Part shown: positions 17,187-26,368 of the stretch, in pieces
Layout: each line of letters opens with the position of its first letter
Position numbering within the stretch: the first letter of the stretch is position 1
Assembly (NCBI GenBank): GCA_024224295.1
Contig: JAAENN010000082.1
Span: 1 to 55,833 of the forward strand
DNA: 55,833 nucleotides
From: Shimia sp.
GTDB taxonomy: Bacteria; Pseudomonadota; Alphaproteobacteria; Rhodobacterales; Rhodobacteraceae
Direction of reading: 5' to 3'
Made by a program: the position numbers and the translations under genes
The notes under the pieces: model-generated
Database searches by the model: none
The model's input: the letters and a program-made list of their open reading frames with translations, nothing else
Told to the model about the DNA's origin: nothing

Positions 17187-18213
17187 GGCAGAGGCCCTTG
17201 TAGAATTTGTGATCGCGGACAATCCGCCCAAGCGTCTTGATAAGGCGCTTTCGCGGGATGTGCCAGTGGAAGCGAGCTTGAGTCGCACCCGTTTGGCCAA
17301 ACTGATTGCAGCGGGCAGCGTCACGTTGGACGGCCTCGCGGTGACCGACCCAAAGCACAAAGTTGCCGGAGGCGAGTCGGTGGCAATTACGGTGCCGATG
17401 GCCGAGGAAAGCCATATCGGTCCGGAGGACATCCCCTTGGACGTGATCTGGGAAGATGACGATCTGATTGTGATCAACAAACCTGCGGGAATGGTTGTGC
17501 ATCCGGCACCAGGTACGCCGAACGGAACCTTGGTGAACGCTCTGTTGCATCACTGCGGCGACACGCTCTCTGGCGTGGGCGGCATGAAACGGCCTGGCAT
17601 TGTGCACCGGATCGACAAAGAAACCAGCGGGTTGCTAGTCGTGGCCAAAACTGACGCGGCCCACCAAGGGTTAGCGGCGCAATTTGAAGCCCACACGGTG
17701 GAGCGTTATTACCGCGCCGTTTGTTACGGTGTGCCGGATGCGAATGATCCGAGGTTGCGCGGTGTGCGCGGCGTGAATTTTGAGTCTGGCAACATCATGA
17801 AAGTCACCACCCATCTGGCGCGGCACAAGACTGATCGTCAGCGTCAGGCGGTGCTGTTTGAAGGCGGGCGTCATGCGGTGACCCGTGTGCGGATTGTCGA
17901 GCCCTTTGGGACTCCCGCGGTTGCGTGTCTGGTGGAGTGCTGGCTGGAAACCGGGCGTACACACCAAATTCGCGTGCATATGACACATGCGGGTCACGGG
18001 TTGATTGGCGATCCGGTCTATGGCGGGCGGCGTAAGCTGGCGGAGAAAGCCATTGGCCCTAAAGGCGTGGCGGCGGCAAAGTCCTTTGCGCGTCAGGCGC
18101 TGCACGCAGCCGTGTTGGGCTTTGAGCACCCTGTGACCGGCGAAGATCTGCGGTTTGAAGCGCCTTTGCCAGGTGACATGGCGCAGTTGATTGTAGATTT
18201 GGGCGGGCAGTGA
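17185..18213 (+). CDS. rluD: 23S rRNA pseudouridine synthase RluD family
   Basis: 342 residues from ATG 17185, with GGAG 8 nt upstream. An S4 RNA-binding domain lies at about 18-75 (RLDKALSRD...SRTRLAKLIAAGSVTLDG). The RluA-type synthase domain carries the catalytic motif HRIDKETSG with Asp144. VYGGRR and TGRTHQIRVHM are also typical of the family. The closest match by architecture is RluD, which modifies helix 69 of 23S rRNA, although RluC-like enzymes share the layout. It is divergent from the small membrane protein gene with overlapping start codons, so its promoter lies inside that gene. Confidence 0.88.
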   Translation: MAEALVEFVIADNPPKRLDKALSRDVPVEASLSRTRLAKLIAAGSVTLDGLAVTDPKHKVAGGESVAITVPMAEESHIGPEDIPLDVIWEDDDLIVINKPAGMVVHPAPGTPNGTLVNALLHHCGDTLSGVGGMKRPGIVHRIDKETSGLLVVAKTDAAHQGLAAQFEAHTVERYYRAVCYGVPDANDPRLRGVRGVNFESGNIMKVTTHLARHKTDRQRQAVLFEGGRHAVTRVRIVEPFGTPAVACLVECWLETGRTHQIRVHMTHAGHGLIGDPVYGGRRKLAEKAIGPKGVAAAKSFARQALHAAVLGFEHPVTGEDLRFEAPLPGDMAQLIVDLGGQ

Positions 18214-18324
18214 CGGGCGGAAACCTGCCTGTAACAATCTGCACGTGGCCGTGAAAAACCTCGTCAGACGTGGAAAACCTGCAGTAGAAACCTTACTGTG
18301 ATTGTCAGAAAATTGCACCGCATG

Positions 18325-18353
18325 CTTGAAACAATCTGTTAGCGCCCTACATT
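18325..18353 (+). promoter_or_regulatory. Sigma-32-type promoter of rpoH
   Basis: CTTG (18325-18328), a 17-nt spacer and CCTACATT (18346-18353) fit the alphaproteobacterial heat-shock promoter form CTTG-N17/18-CYTATnT well. It lies 66 nt before the rpoH start codon. This suggests RpoH drives its own gene, as known for other alphaproteobacteria. Confidence 0.6.
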
Positions 18354-18418
18354 GATGTTAACGATATAAACATACGCACAAGACAACCAGCGTGAGACAG
18401 ACAAGGGAGGCATCAGCC

Positions 18419-19315
18419 ATGAGCAACTACAAGAATCTGCCGGCACCCACACCAGAAGGTGGCCTCAACCGGTATCTTCAGGAAATTCGCAAGTTCCCGC
18501 TTCTGGAGCCAGAAGAAGAGTACATGCTGGCCAAACGCTGGGTGGAAGAGCAAGACGCTGATTCCGCACACAAAATGGTGACATCTCACCTACGTCTCGC
18601 GGCCAAGATTGCCATGGGTTATCGTGGTTACGGTCTGCCGCAGGCGGAAGTTATTTCTGAGGCCAACGTTGGCCTAATGCAAGCCGTGAAAAAGTTTGAT
18701 CCGGAAAAAGGTTTCCGTCTGGCGACCTATGCCATGTGGTGGATCCGCGCGAGCATTCAGGAATATGTGCTGCGCAGCTGGTCTATGGTGAAACTTGGCA
18801 CCACCTCGGCGCAGAAGAAGCTGTTTTTTAACCTGCGTAAGGCGAAGGCCCGTATTGGCGCGCTTGAAGATGGTGACCTGCGGCCTGAGAACGTCGAGCG
18901 TATCGCCACTGATCTTGGGGTGACTGAGGCGGAAGTTGTCTCTATGAACCGGCGCTTGTCCGGCGGTGATGCGTCACTGAACGCGCAGGTTGGCAGCGAT
19001 GGCGAAGGCACCATGGAGTGGCAAGATTGGTTGGAAGATGAAACCGCCAACCAAGCCGCAGACTATGAAGCCAAAGACGAGTTGGATGCCCGCCGGGAGC
19101 TTTTGGTTGAGGCCATGGATGTGCTGAACGATCGGGAGAAAGACATTCTGACCCAGCGCCGTTTGACAGAAAAGGCGGTCACTTTGGAAGAGCTGAGCGG
19201 TCAGTATGATGTGAGCCGTGAGCGTATTCGACAGATTGAGGTGCGCGCCTTTGAAAAACTGCAAAAGCGGATGCGCGAGCTGGCATCTACCAAAGGTATG
19301 CTTGCAGCACATTGA
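18419..19315 (+). CDS. rpoH: RNA polymerase heat-shock sigma factor RpoH
   Basis: 298 residues; ATG 18419 has AGGGAGG upstream. Sigma region 2 (EANVGLMQAVKKFDPEKGFRLATYAMWWIRASIQEYVLRSW) and region 4 (LEELSGQYDVSRERIRQIEVRAFEKL) are intact. The RpoH box QKKLFFNLRKAK between them identifies it as sigma-32 rather than a housekeeping or SigF-type factor. Region 1.1 is absent, as expected. It directs transcription of chaperone and protease genes on heat or singlet-oxygen stress. Many Rhodobacteraceae have two RpoH paralogues; which one this is cannot be told from the sequence alone. Confidence 0.95.
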   Translation: MSNYKNLPAPTPEGGLNRYLQEIRKFPLLEPEEEYMLAKRWVEEQDADSAHKMVTSHLRLAAKIAMGYRGYGLPQAEVISEANVGLMQAVKKFDPEKGFRLATYAMWWIRASIQEYVLRSWSMVKLGTTSAQKKLFFNLRKAKARIGALEDGDLRPENVERIATDLGVTEAEVVSMNRRLSGGDASLNAQVGSDGEGTMEWQDWLEDETANQAADYEAKDELDARRELLVEAMDVLNDREKDILTQRRLTEKAVTLEELSGQYDVSRERIRQIEVRAFEKLQKRMRELASTKGMLAAH

Positions 19316-19333
19316 CGCTGACCCTTAGACATG

Positions 19334-19368
19334 AAGCCTCCGTTGGATAGGGTCCGACGGAGGCTTTT
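19334..19368 (+). terminator. Intrinsic terminator of rpoH
   Basis: A 13-bp stem with one G:U pair (19334-19346/19354-19366), a 7-nt loop, and TTTT at 19365-19368. It begins 19 bp after the rpoH stop. Confidence 0.85.
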
Positions 19369-19423
19369 GCTTGTCTGATGGACTGAATTGGCTAGGCTAC
19401 GCGCATCAAATGGGAGCGCTATC

Positions 19424-20392
19424 ATGACCACCTCACCTGTCCGTTGGGGCATCCTCGGGGCCGCCAATTTCGCCAAGACCACCATGGGGCCAGCGATCCA
19501 CGCGGCCCATGGCGCAGAGCTTGCGGCGGTTGCGTCCTCCAGCGCAGAGAAAGTGGCTGGGTTTGCAGCTTTTGCGTCTGGGGTGAGGCATCATCATAGC
19601 TATGAGGAACTGCTAAGGGATCCGGAGATTGATGCGGTCTATATTCCGCTGCCCAATCATTTGCATGTTGCGTGGGGAATTAAGGCGCTTGAGGCGGGTA
19701 AACCTGTGCTGATCGAGAAGCCTGTGGGTATGGATTTTGCCGAGATCGACCGATTGATTGCCGCAAGAGATGCGGCTGGGCTATTGGCGGCGGAGGCCTA
19801 TATGATTGTGCATCACCCGCAATGGCAGCGGGCGAAGGCGTTGTTGGCAGACGGCACAATTGGCAAGCTTGTGCATGTGAATGGGGCCTTTTCGTTTTTT
19901 AATGACGACGCCGGCAATATTCGCAATCAGGCGGCGTCTGGCGGTGGTGGACTGCGGGACATTGGCGTTTATGTCATGGGAGGTGCGCGGTTTGTCACCG
20001 GGCAGGAGCCTTTGAAGCTGGATTACGCGCGGGTGCAGTGGGAGCATGGCGTGGATACGTTTGCCGATATGGGGTTCGCCTTTGAGGGGTTCACGTATCA
20101 AGCCTACACCTCGATCCGCTCTGCGCCGCGCCAAGAGATGCACTTTCATGGCGAGAAAGGTCTTATGACCCTGACTTGTCCGTTTAATGCCGGCAAGTTT
20201 GACCAGGCGGAATTGCATTTGTCGATGCCGGATCAAACCGTGCGCATCGAGCGGTTTCCGGTGGTGAACCAATATGTGCAGCAGGTAGAGGCCTTTGGCC
20301 GGGCGATCCGTGCGGGCGAAACTTATGCTTGGCCGCTGGAGCAGGCGCGCGGTACGCAGGTGATGATGGATCAAGTATTGGCGGCAGGGTAA
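19424..20392 (+). CDS. Gfo/Idh/MocA-family NAD(P)-dependent oxidoreductase
   Basis: 322 residues from ATG 19424 (GGGAG upstream). An N-terminal Rossmann fold (WGILGAANFAKTTMGPAI) binds NAD(P). The EKP motif in KPVLIEKPVGMDF carries the family's catalytic Lys. The C-terminal half has the open-face beta sheet (LRDIGVYVMGGARFVTG; FHGEKGLMTLTCPFNAG). Members oxidise sugars, inositol or related diols. Nothing in the window shows the substrate: the gene stands alone between two terminators. Confidence 0.85.
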   Translation: MTTSPVRWGILGAANFAKTTMGPAIHAAHGAELAAVASSSAEKVAGFAAFASGVRHHHSYEELLRDPEIDAVYIPLPNHLHVAWGIKALEAGKPVLIEKPVGMDFAEIDRLIAARDAAGLLAAEAYMIVHHPQWQRAKALLADGTIGKLVHVNGAFSFFNDDAGNIRNQAASGGGGLRDIGVYVMGGARFVTGQEPLKLDYARVQWEHGVDTFADMGFAFEGFTYQAYTSIRSAPRQEMHFHGEKGLMTLTCPFNAGKFDQAELHLSMPDQTVRIERFPVVNQYVQQVEAFGRAIRAGETYAWPLEQARGTQVMMDQVLAAG

Positions 20393-20414
20393 GCTCTGCT
20401 GCCACCCCAAAAAG

Positions 20415-20451
20415 AAAACCCCTCGCTGGTTGGATCAGCGAGGGGTTTTTT
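20415..20451. terminator. Bidirectional intrinsic terminator
   Basis: A perfect 14-bp stem (20415-20428/20436-20449) with loop GTTGGAT, A-rich on one side and T-rich on the other. It can end both the oxidoreductase transcript (+) and the DUF4167 transcript (-). Confidence 0.9.
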
Positions 20452-20472
20452 GTCTTACTTGCAGGCGCCCGG

Positions 20473-21138
20473 TTATTCGGCAGCTTTGCTGTCTTCAGCC
20501 GGAGCAGCAGCAGGCTCTTCAGGCGCCTCTGCTTTCTTTGGCGCGCGACGCGGCTTTTTCTCGGTCTTTTCCGCCGGTGCGTCAGTTTTGTCCTCAGGCT
20601 TTTTGCGCGGCGCGCGTTTGCGTGGGGGTTTTTTCTGCGCAGGGGCTTCGGCTTCTGGGGTTTCCACCAGGTTGCTTTCGGCAACGTCAACGATCAGATC
20701 GGGTTGATCTGCCTCGGATGGGTCCATTGGCGCAGCGTCCGCTTCCACAGGGGCAGGGGCTTTGTCGCGATTGCCGCCGCCATTGTTGCCTTCGCGCTCT
20801 TGACGTTCCATGCGCTCGCGACGTTCGCGGTCTCGCTCAGCCTGACGTTCACGGTTCTGGCGGTCTTGTTCCTCGCGGCGCGCTTCTTGTTCGCGCTGCG
20901 CTTCGTTCAACATGCGCTGATAATGCTCGGCGTGTTGTTGGAAGTTTTCCGTTGCAACGCGATCATTGCCCAATTGGCTGTCGCGCGCGAGTTGATTGTA
21001 TTTGTCGATCACCTGTTGAGGGGTGCCGCGCACCTTGCCCTCCGGGCCTGAGCTGTCAAACACACGGTTGACGATATTGCCCGACGTTGGGCGATTGCGG
21101 TTTGACTTATTCCGCGAGCGTGACTTCGAAGATCTCAT
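20473..21138 (-). CDS. DUF4167 domain protein
   Basis: 221 residues. The N-terminal 75 residues match DUF4167: a basic start (MRSSKSRSRNKSNRNRP), then GNIVNRVFDSSGPEGKVRGTPQQVIDKYNQLARDSQ. Next come a long charged helix (MLNEAQREQEARREEQDRQ..., likely coiled coil) and a disordered Lys/Ala/Pro-rich tail (KKPPRKRAPRKK). The composition suggests RNA or ribosome association, but the family has no established function. Its place downstream of prfA-prmC is conserved in alphaproteobacteria. Confidence 0.85.
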   Translation of the reverse strand: MRSSKSRSRNKSNRNRPTSGNIVNRVFDSSGPEGKVRGTPQQVIDKYNQLARDSQLGNDRVATENFQQHAEHYQRMLNEAQREQEARREEQDRQNRERQAERDRERRERMERQEREGNNGGGNRDKAPAPVEADAAPMDPSEADQPDLIVDVAESNLVETPEAEAPAQKKPPRKRAPRKKPEDKTDAPAEKTEKKPRRAPKKAEAPEEPAAAPAEDSKAAE

Positions 21139-21360
21139 TTTATCTGCAATCCAGCCTTGATCAATTGCGGTCGCTCATCCCGTTTCACGCCTCTTGCGCT
21201 CTGTCTTCCGGGGGCGACAATTTGTGGCTTGATGTCCAATCGGGACCGCCCGCAAAACGGGCATCCACCAATAGGACAAGAACTTGATATTGCGCCTTGG
21301 ACGTTCGCACAAGTGCTTTTATCGCGTGAAAGCTTGCAAATAGGAAAATTTGCGTGGGAT

Positions 21361-22194
21361 TTAGCCCTTTTGGCCAATTACAACGCGGTCGCGACCGTCC
21401 AAGTCAAGTTTGATGGCGACATTTTGGAATCCTGCCTGATTGAAAAGCGCGGCGACCTCTGGCCCCTGCATCCAGCCGATCTCCACCATAAGCCAGCCGT
21501 TGGGGGCAAGGTGACCTGGTGCGTCTTCTGTGATCTTGCGATAGGCGGTGAGGCCGTCAGCATCGTCGGTTAGGGCCATTCGTGGCTCATAGGAAAGTTC
21601 AGGGGCGAGGGACGGCATCTCGTCGAGCGCGATGTAGGGCGGGTTGGAAACGATCAGGTCGAAGGTGCTGCCGATGGCGGCGTACCAGTCACTTTCCTCA
21701 AAATGCAAACGTTGTAGCACGCTGTGGGTATCGGCGTTGCGGCTGGCCACTTTGAGCGCGTTTGGTGAGAGATCGGTGGCGATCCCAACGGCTGTGGGGC
21801 GCTCTGCCAAAAGAGTTACCGCAATGGCACCTGAGCCGGTGCCAAGGTCAAGCATTTCGGAAAAAGGTTTGGAGAGCGCCTCCGCGATCAATGTTTCGGT
21901 TTCCGGGCGCGGGTCGAGGACGTCGCTGTTAACCTCAAAACGGCGGCCGTAGAAGTCACGATACCCCAAAATGTGGCTCATGGGCGTGTGATTAGAGCGT
22001 TGCCCGGCTAGAATAATGGCACCTTCCATTTGATCGTCGTTCCACTCGTCACGTAGGTGCAGTGTGAGGCGACTTTTATCAATGCCGAGAACTTTTGCCA
22101 CGATCAGGCGCGCATCTAACGCTGCGCTATCGATACCATCTTGTAGAAGGTAGTCGGTGACGCCAAGAATGCCGTCCTGCACCGTGCCACTCAC
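21361..22194 (-). CDS. prmC: Release-factor glutamine N5-methyltransferase PrmC (HemK)
   Basis: 277 residues. An N-terminal helical bundle is followed by a SAM-binding Rossmann fold ([15 protein letters not shown]) and the substrate-glutamine motif NPPYIAL. PrmC methylates the GGQ glutamine of RF1 and RF2. The start overlaps the prfA stop (ATGA), so enzyme and substrate are translated from one message. 222 bp without a gene separate it from DUF4167, which probably has its own promoter there. Confidence 0.95.
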   Translation of the reverse strand: MSGTVQDGILGVTDYLLQDGIDSAALDARLIVAKVLGIDKSRLTLHLRDEWNDDQMEGAIILAGQRSNHTPMSHILGYRDFYGRRFEVNSDVLDPRPETETLIAEALSKPFSEMLDLGTGSGAIAVTLLAERPTAVGIATDLSPNALKVASRNADTHSVLQRLHFEESDWYAAIGSTFDLIVSNPPYIALDEMPSLAPELSYEPRMALTDDADGLTAYRKITEDAPGHLAPNGWLMVEIGWMQGPEVAALFNQAGFQNVAIKLDLDGRDRVVIGQKG

Positions 22195-23240
22195 CCGTTC
22201 ATCTCCGCCAAGGCCGTGGCCTGAGCATCTGCTGTGAGTGCGTCGATGGTTTCATCGAGATCACCCTGCATGATCTGATCGAGCTTATAAAGCGTCAGGT
22301 TGATGCGGTGGTCGCTCATGCGGCCTTGCGGGAAATTGTACGTGCGGATGCGCTCAGACCGGTCACCGGAGCCAACTTGCCCCGCACGGTCGGCGGCGCG
22401 TTCATCATCGATGCGCTGGCGTTCCAGATCGAACAAGCGGGTTTTTAGCACCTGCATGGCGATTTCGCGGTTGCGGTGTTGGGACTTCTCCGAGCTGACT
22501 ACAATGATGCCGGTGGGTAAGTGGGTGATGCGAACGGCGGAATCGGTGGTGTTCACGTGCTGACCGCCGGAGCCAGATGCGCGCATTGTGTCGATACGAA
22601 TATCACCCGCGTCGATTTTTACGTCTACGTCTTCGGCTTCGGGCAGCACGGCCACAGTGGCCGCCGAGGTATGAATACGTCCGCCGCTTTCGGTGGTGGG
22701 CACACGTTGCACCCGGTGCACGCCGGATTCGTACTTCATACGGGCAAAGACGTTTTCGCCTTTGATATGCGCCACAACCTCTTTGATGCCGCCCAGTTCG
22801 GTGGCGTTTTCTTCGAGGATGTCGAGTTTCCAGCCCCGGTTTTCAGCGTAGCGCTGGTACATGCGCAGCAGGTCGCCCGCAAATAGGGCCGCCTCATCGC
22901 CGCCCGTGCCGGGCCGGATTTCCAGAATAGCCGGGCGGACGTCAGCTTCATCCTTGGGTAAAAGGGACAGCTGCAGAGCGTGTTCGGCCTCGGGTAGGGC
23001 GGCGCGCAATTCTGGCAGTTCTTCTTCGGCCAGATCTTTCATGTCTGGATCAGACAGCATTTCCTCAGCTTCTTCGATGTCACCTAGAAGCTTTTGGTAG
23101 GACTGAACCTGTTCTACCACAGGCTTGAGGTCGGAATACTCTTTGGCGAGCGCAGCAATATCGCCGCTGCCTTCGGCCATTTGGGCCTCAAGGAACTCAA
23201 AACGTTGGGTGATCTGATGCAGTCGTTCTATTGGTACCAT
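22191..23240 (-). CDS. prfA: Peptide chain release factor 1
   Basis: 349 residues. The peptidyl-hydrolase loop reads [22 protein letters not shown] (GGQ motif), and the codon-recognition tripeptide is in [14 protein letters not shown]. The PxT form indicates RF1, reading UAA and UAG, rather than RF2. No frameshift is present, as expected for RF1. RF1 reads UAG, which matters for the two in-frame amber codons elsewhere in the window: an intact RF1 gene makes genome-wide UAG reassignment very unlikely. Confidence 0.97.
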   Translation of the reverse strand: MVPIERLHQITQRFEFLEAQMAEGSGDIAALAKEYSDLKPVVEQVQSYQKLLGDIEEAEEMLSDPDMKDLAEEELPELRAALPEAEHALQLSLLPKDEADVRPAILEIRPGTGGDEAALFAGDLLRMYQRYAENRGWKLDILEENATELGGIKEVVAHIKGENVFARMKYESGVHRVQRVPTTESGGRIHTSAATVAVLPEAEDVDVKIDAGDIRIDTMRASGSGGQHVNTTDSAVRITHLPTGIIVVSSEKSQHRNREIAMQVLKTRLFDLERQRIDDERAADRAGQVGSGDRSERIRTYNFPQGRMSDHRINLTLYKLDQIMQGDLDETIDALTADAQATALAEMNG

Positions 23241-23301
23241 GCTGCTAAGTGAGACAATACGCGGGTTTGGTCAAGGGCGGGGTTTGCGCTATACTGGGCG
23301 T

Positions 23302-23613
23302 ATGAAACAGCTGACCCTGATATTTGCCTTTTTGGCGAGCACGGCCACAGCGGATGGCATGATCAACGGCGTGCCGGTGGATTGCTACTGTACCGACAAA
23401 CAAGGCCAGCGTATTGAGGTTGGCGAGACCATCTGTTTGCAGGTGGATGGGCGCATGTTCATGGCGCAGTGCCAGATGTCGCTGAATGTGCCGATGTGGC
23501 GAGAGATTTCGCCGGGATGCCTGAGCTCCAGCCTGAATGCGCCATTACAGAGCGTCGATCCAAGCATCGACGCGGTTGGCGTTCACGCCAAAATCCTTGC
23601 GTCCAAATCGTGA
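23302..23613 (+). CDS. Small secreted cysteine-containing protein, unknown
   Basis: 103 residues from ATG 23302. A clean signal peptide (MKQLTLIFAFLASTATADG) is followed by a mature part with five Cys (DCYCTDKQG, ETICLQ, AQCQMS, PGCLSS). This suggests a disulfide-bonded periplasmic protein. No family recognised. It is divergent from prfA by 61 bp. Its last 69 bp overlap the end of the DUF1499 gene on the other strand, and its C-terminal residues there (DPSIDAVGVHAKILASKS) look like antisense-derived sequence. Confidence 0.6.
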   Translation: MKQLTLIFAFLASTATADGMINGVPVDCYCTDKQGQRIEVGETICLQVDGRMFMAQCQMSLNVPMWREISPGCLSSSLNAPLQSVDPSIDAVGVHAKILASKS

Positions 23614-23940
23614 GCGACCGTAGACCTTGAGCATGTCACCGTCTTGGTAAGCGGTGGTGTAGTCGGGGTAGGCTAGGAGTTTAGAGCGGGTCACATAGGT
23701 GACCATGCCATCTTCGACAGAGCCCGCAAGCACGGTGGTGCGCGGTGTGCCTACGGCGACCTGATGAAACCGGGCCAGACCGTCGCGCCCGGACATCACC
23801 AACCGCCGGACGGAGTTCTCGTTGTCGCTGTCATGGGCGACCTGAGGCTCCTTATGCCATTTGGCAAGATCGCTTGGGGCCACGCGCACGTAACTGGCAA
23901 AGCCGACGGTCATCACAAGAATTACTGCCAGAAAGGTCAT
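23545..23940 (-). CDS. DUF1499-family protein
   Basis: 131 residues from ATG 23940 (GAGG upstream; a GTG three codons earlier is an alternative). A hydrophobic N-terminus (MTFLAVILVMTVGFASYVRV) acts as a signal or anchor. The DUF1499 core is visible as GLARFHQVAVGTPRTTVLAGS...GMVTYVTRSKLLAYPDYTTAY and the basic strand KVYGRSRFGRKDFGVNANRVDAWI. Function unknown; members are envelope proteins of proteobacteria. The 3' end overlaps the convergent small secreted protein gene. Confidence 0.75.
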   Translation of the reverse strand: MTFLAVILVMTVGFASYVRVAPSDLAKWHKEPQVAHDSDNENSVRRLVMSGRDGLARFHQVAVGTPRTTVLAGSVEDGMVTYVTRSKLLAYPDYTTAYQDGDMLKVYGRSRFGRKDFGVNANRVDAWIDAL

Positions 23941-24073
23941 TTTCCGCACCTCACACTCACAGGCCGAAGCGCTGTGCCCCCATTTTAGAGATCATACGCT
24001 TTGACGCGCCGAACAGATCACCCGGCGCCCATACCCTAAGCAGCGCTTGTGAGGGTTTCCAGAGGCAAGCAAT

Positions 24074-25033
24074 TTAACGCCGCGTCCAACCCCAAAGGCA
24101 GATCAATTCCAAGGCGATATGCGCCCCGGCCACGGCGGTGGCACCGGTGGTGTCAAATGGGGGCGAGACCTCCACCACGTCACCGCCGACCAAATTGATA
24201 CCGGCGATGTCGCGCAGGATGATGCTGGCTTGTCCGCTGGTGAGGCCACCCCAGACCGGCGTGCCGGTGCCGGGTGCAAAGGCCGGGTCCAACCCGTCTA
24301 TGTCAAAGGTTAGATAGGTGGGGTGGTCGCCCAGGATGTCCCGGATTTTCTGCGCCACGGCCACGGGGCCAGTCTCATGCACTTCGCGCGCATCAATGAT
24401 GTTGAAGCCCAAAGTGTCTGGGTTTTCGGTGCGGATACCAACCTGCACAGATCGTTTGGGGTCGATCAGCCCGTCTTTCACCGCCTTATAAAACATGGTG
24501 CCATGGTCGATGCGGTTGGGTTCATCGTCCGCCCAGGTGTCGGTGTGGGCGTCAAATTGCAATAGGCTCAGCGGGCCAAATTTCTCGGCATAGGCTTTGA
24601 GGATCGGGTAGGTGATGTAGTGATCGCCGCCCAAGGCAATGCTGGCCGCGCCGCCTTCAAGAATACCGCGAATGTGGTTGGTGAGCGCCTCGGGGAAGTC
24701 GGCCACGCGGGCGTAGTCAAAGGCCACATCGCCATAGTCTACGATGTTGAGGTCGCTCATCGGGTCGTATCCCCAGCCATAGGGGGGATCAAATGCCTGA
24801 ATTGCGCTGGCTTCGCGGATGGCGCGGGGGCCTAGGCGGGTGCCGGGGCGGTTGGTGACGGCTTGATCAAATGGGATGCCAGTGACGGCAATGTCGACGC
24901 CGGTCAGGTCTTTGGAATAGCGACGGCGCAGGAAAGACGTGGCCCCGCCAAAAGTGTTTTCAAAGCTCAAACCGCGCGGGTCGTCACGGGTAAAGGCCAT
25001 ATCAACTTGGGTTTTGGCATCTTCCAGCGCCAT
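24074..25033 (-). CDS. speB: Agmatinase (ureohydrolase family)
   Basis: 319 residues. All three Mn-binding segments of the arginase/agmatinase fold are present: ALGGDHYITYP, LLQFDAHTDTW and LTFDIDGLDPAFAPGTGTP. The family splits agmatine into putrescine and urea, though guanidinobutyrase and related enzymes look the same in these motifs. The next gene upstream on the same strand is an M20 amidohydrolase, 109 bp away; co-transcription is possible. Confidence 0.88.
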   Translation of the reverse strand: MALEDAKTQVDMAFTRDDPRGLSFENTFGGATSFLRRRYSKDLTGVDIAVTGIPFDQAVTNRPGTRLGPRAIREASAIQAFDPPYGWGYDPMSDLNIVDYGDVAFDYARVADFPEALTNHIRGILEGGAASIALGGDHYITYPILKAYAEKFGPLSLLQFDAHTDTWADDEPNRIDHGTMFYKAVKDGLIDPKRSVQVGIRTENPDTLGFNIIDAREVHETGPVAVAQKIRDILGDHPTYLTFDIDGLDPAFAPGTGTPVWGGLTSGQASIILRDIAGINLVGGDVVEVSPPFDTTGATAVAGAHIALELICLWGWTRR

Positions 25034-25142
25034 GGGCGTATTCCTTCCAGCAGAATTTGATCAAATTTCGCAAATTCACCGGAAAGGTCAAGTCTGAAGA
25101 CGCAATGCGGGCGATCTTGTGCCAAGACCGCCCGCAAATTGC

Positions 25143-26303
25143 TTACAGCGGCTGCGCTGTTTCCACCAGGCGGGCAAAGAAAGACGCGCCGATCGGGGAG
25201 ATGTCGTCATTAAAATCAAACGCCGGGTGGTGCAGACCTGCGCCTTCACCTGCACCCAGGAAAAGGTAGGCGCCCGGACGAGATTCGAGCATGTATGCAA
25301 AATCTTCTGCACCCATTTCCATGCCTTGGTCCGCGTTCACGGCGACATCGCCGGCAATATCACGCGCCACATCGGCGGCAAAAGCGGTTTGCGTCTCGTG
25401 GTTCACAGTGGCGGGGTAGCCCACGTCGATGTCGAGGTCTGCGGTAAGACCATAGGCGGCGGCCGTGCCTGTGGTGATCTCTTTCAAGCGTTGGTGGATC
25501 ATGGCCTGCACTTCTTTGTCAAAGGTGCGGATGGTGCCGTTGATGAAACCACCATCGGGAATCACGTTGTCAGCGGAGCCGGCGTGGATTTGGGTGACGG
25601 AGACAACACATTCGTTGCGAGTGTCATGGTTGCGGCTGACGATGGTCTGGATGGCGTTGACCATGGCCACCGCGGCCACCACAGGGTCGATGGTGTCTTG
25701 CGGATAGGCGCCGTGCCCGCCCTTGCCTTGTAGCTTGATGGTAAAGCTGTCCACAGCGGCCATAATCGGTCCAGGAGTCGTATAGAATTCGCCGAATGGC
25801 ACACCGGGCACGTTGTGGATGGCGTAGATATCATTGACGTCGAAGCGTTCCATCGCGCCTTCCTCAACCATCACACCTGCGCCACCACCGTCTTCTTCGG
25901 CGGGTTGGAAGAACAGTGCCACACGACCGGAGAACTTACGCGTCTCTGCGAGGTATTTGGCCGCGCCAAGCAGCATGGTGGTGTGGCCGTCATGACCACA
26001 GGCGTGCATCTTGCCGTCCACGGTGCTCGCGTAGTCCAGGCCGGTGATTTCATCCATTGGCAGCGCGTCCATGTCTGCGCGCAGGCCCATGGTCGGGCCA
26101 TCGCCCTGACCGTTGATGATAGCAACCACGCCGGATGTGGCGATGCCCTCGTGAATTTCATCCACGCCGAACTCTTTCAGGCGTGCGACCACAAAGGCGG
26201 CGGTCTCATGGCAATCAAAGGCTAGCTCCGGATGTGCGTGCAGGTGGCGACGCCAGCCCTTCATTTCGTGGGAAAAATCGGCAATACGGTTTACAACAGG
26301 CAT
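25143..26303 (-). CDS. M20-family amidohydrolase (hippurate/N-acyl amino acid hydrolase type)
   Basis: 386 residues. Metal and catalytic segments of the M20D group are seen: RRHLHAHPELAF, MHACGHDGHTTMLLG (metal ligands), FFQPAEEDGGGAGVMVEEG (general-base Glu pair), a lid domain with GKGGHGAYPQ, and GAEDFAYML near the end. Such enzymes remove acyl groups from amino acids; the exact substrate is not readable. It precedes agmatinase, which hints at amino-acid or polyamine salvage. Confidence 0.88.
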   Translation of the reverse strand: MPVVNRIADFSHEMKGWRRHLHAHPELAFDCHETAAFVVARLKEFGVDEIHEGIATSGVVAIINGQGDGPTMGLRADMDALPMDEITGLDYASTVDGKMHACGHDGHTTMLLGAAKYLAETRKFSGRVALFFQPAEEDGGGAGVMVEEGAMERFDVNDIYAIHNVPGVPFGEFYTTPGPIMAAVDSFTIKLQGKGGHGAYPQDTIDPVVAAVAMVNAIQTIVSRNHDTRNECVVSVTQIHAGSADNVIPDGGFINGTIRTFDKEVQAMIHQRLKEITTGTAAAYGLTADLDIDVGYPATVNHETQTAFAADVARDIAGDVAVNADQGMEMGAEDFAYMLESRPGAYLFLGAGEGAGLHHPAFDFNDDISPIGASFFARLVETAQPL

Positions 26304-26368
26304 GGGTGGACACCTTCTCTGAATGGTCGTTCAGTTAACATCAAAAGCAAATTCCGGAGCGCGACGCA

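Noticed and set aside
21139-21360. 80-codon minus-strand ORF with CPIGGCPFC between DUF4167 and prmC
   Set aside because: No ribosome-binding site, it overlaps the end of prmC, and the Cys pattern is not part of a recognisable domain. The region more likely holds the DUF4167 promoter.
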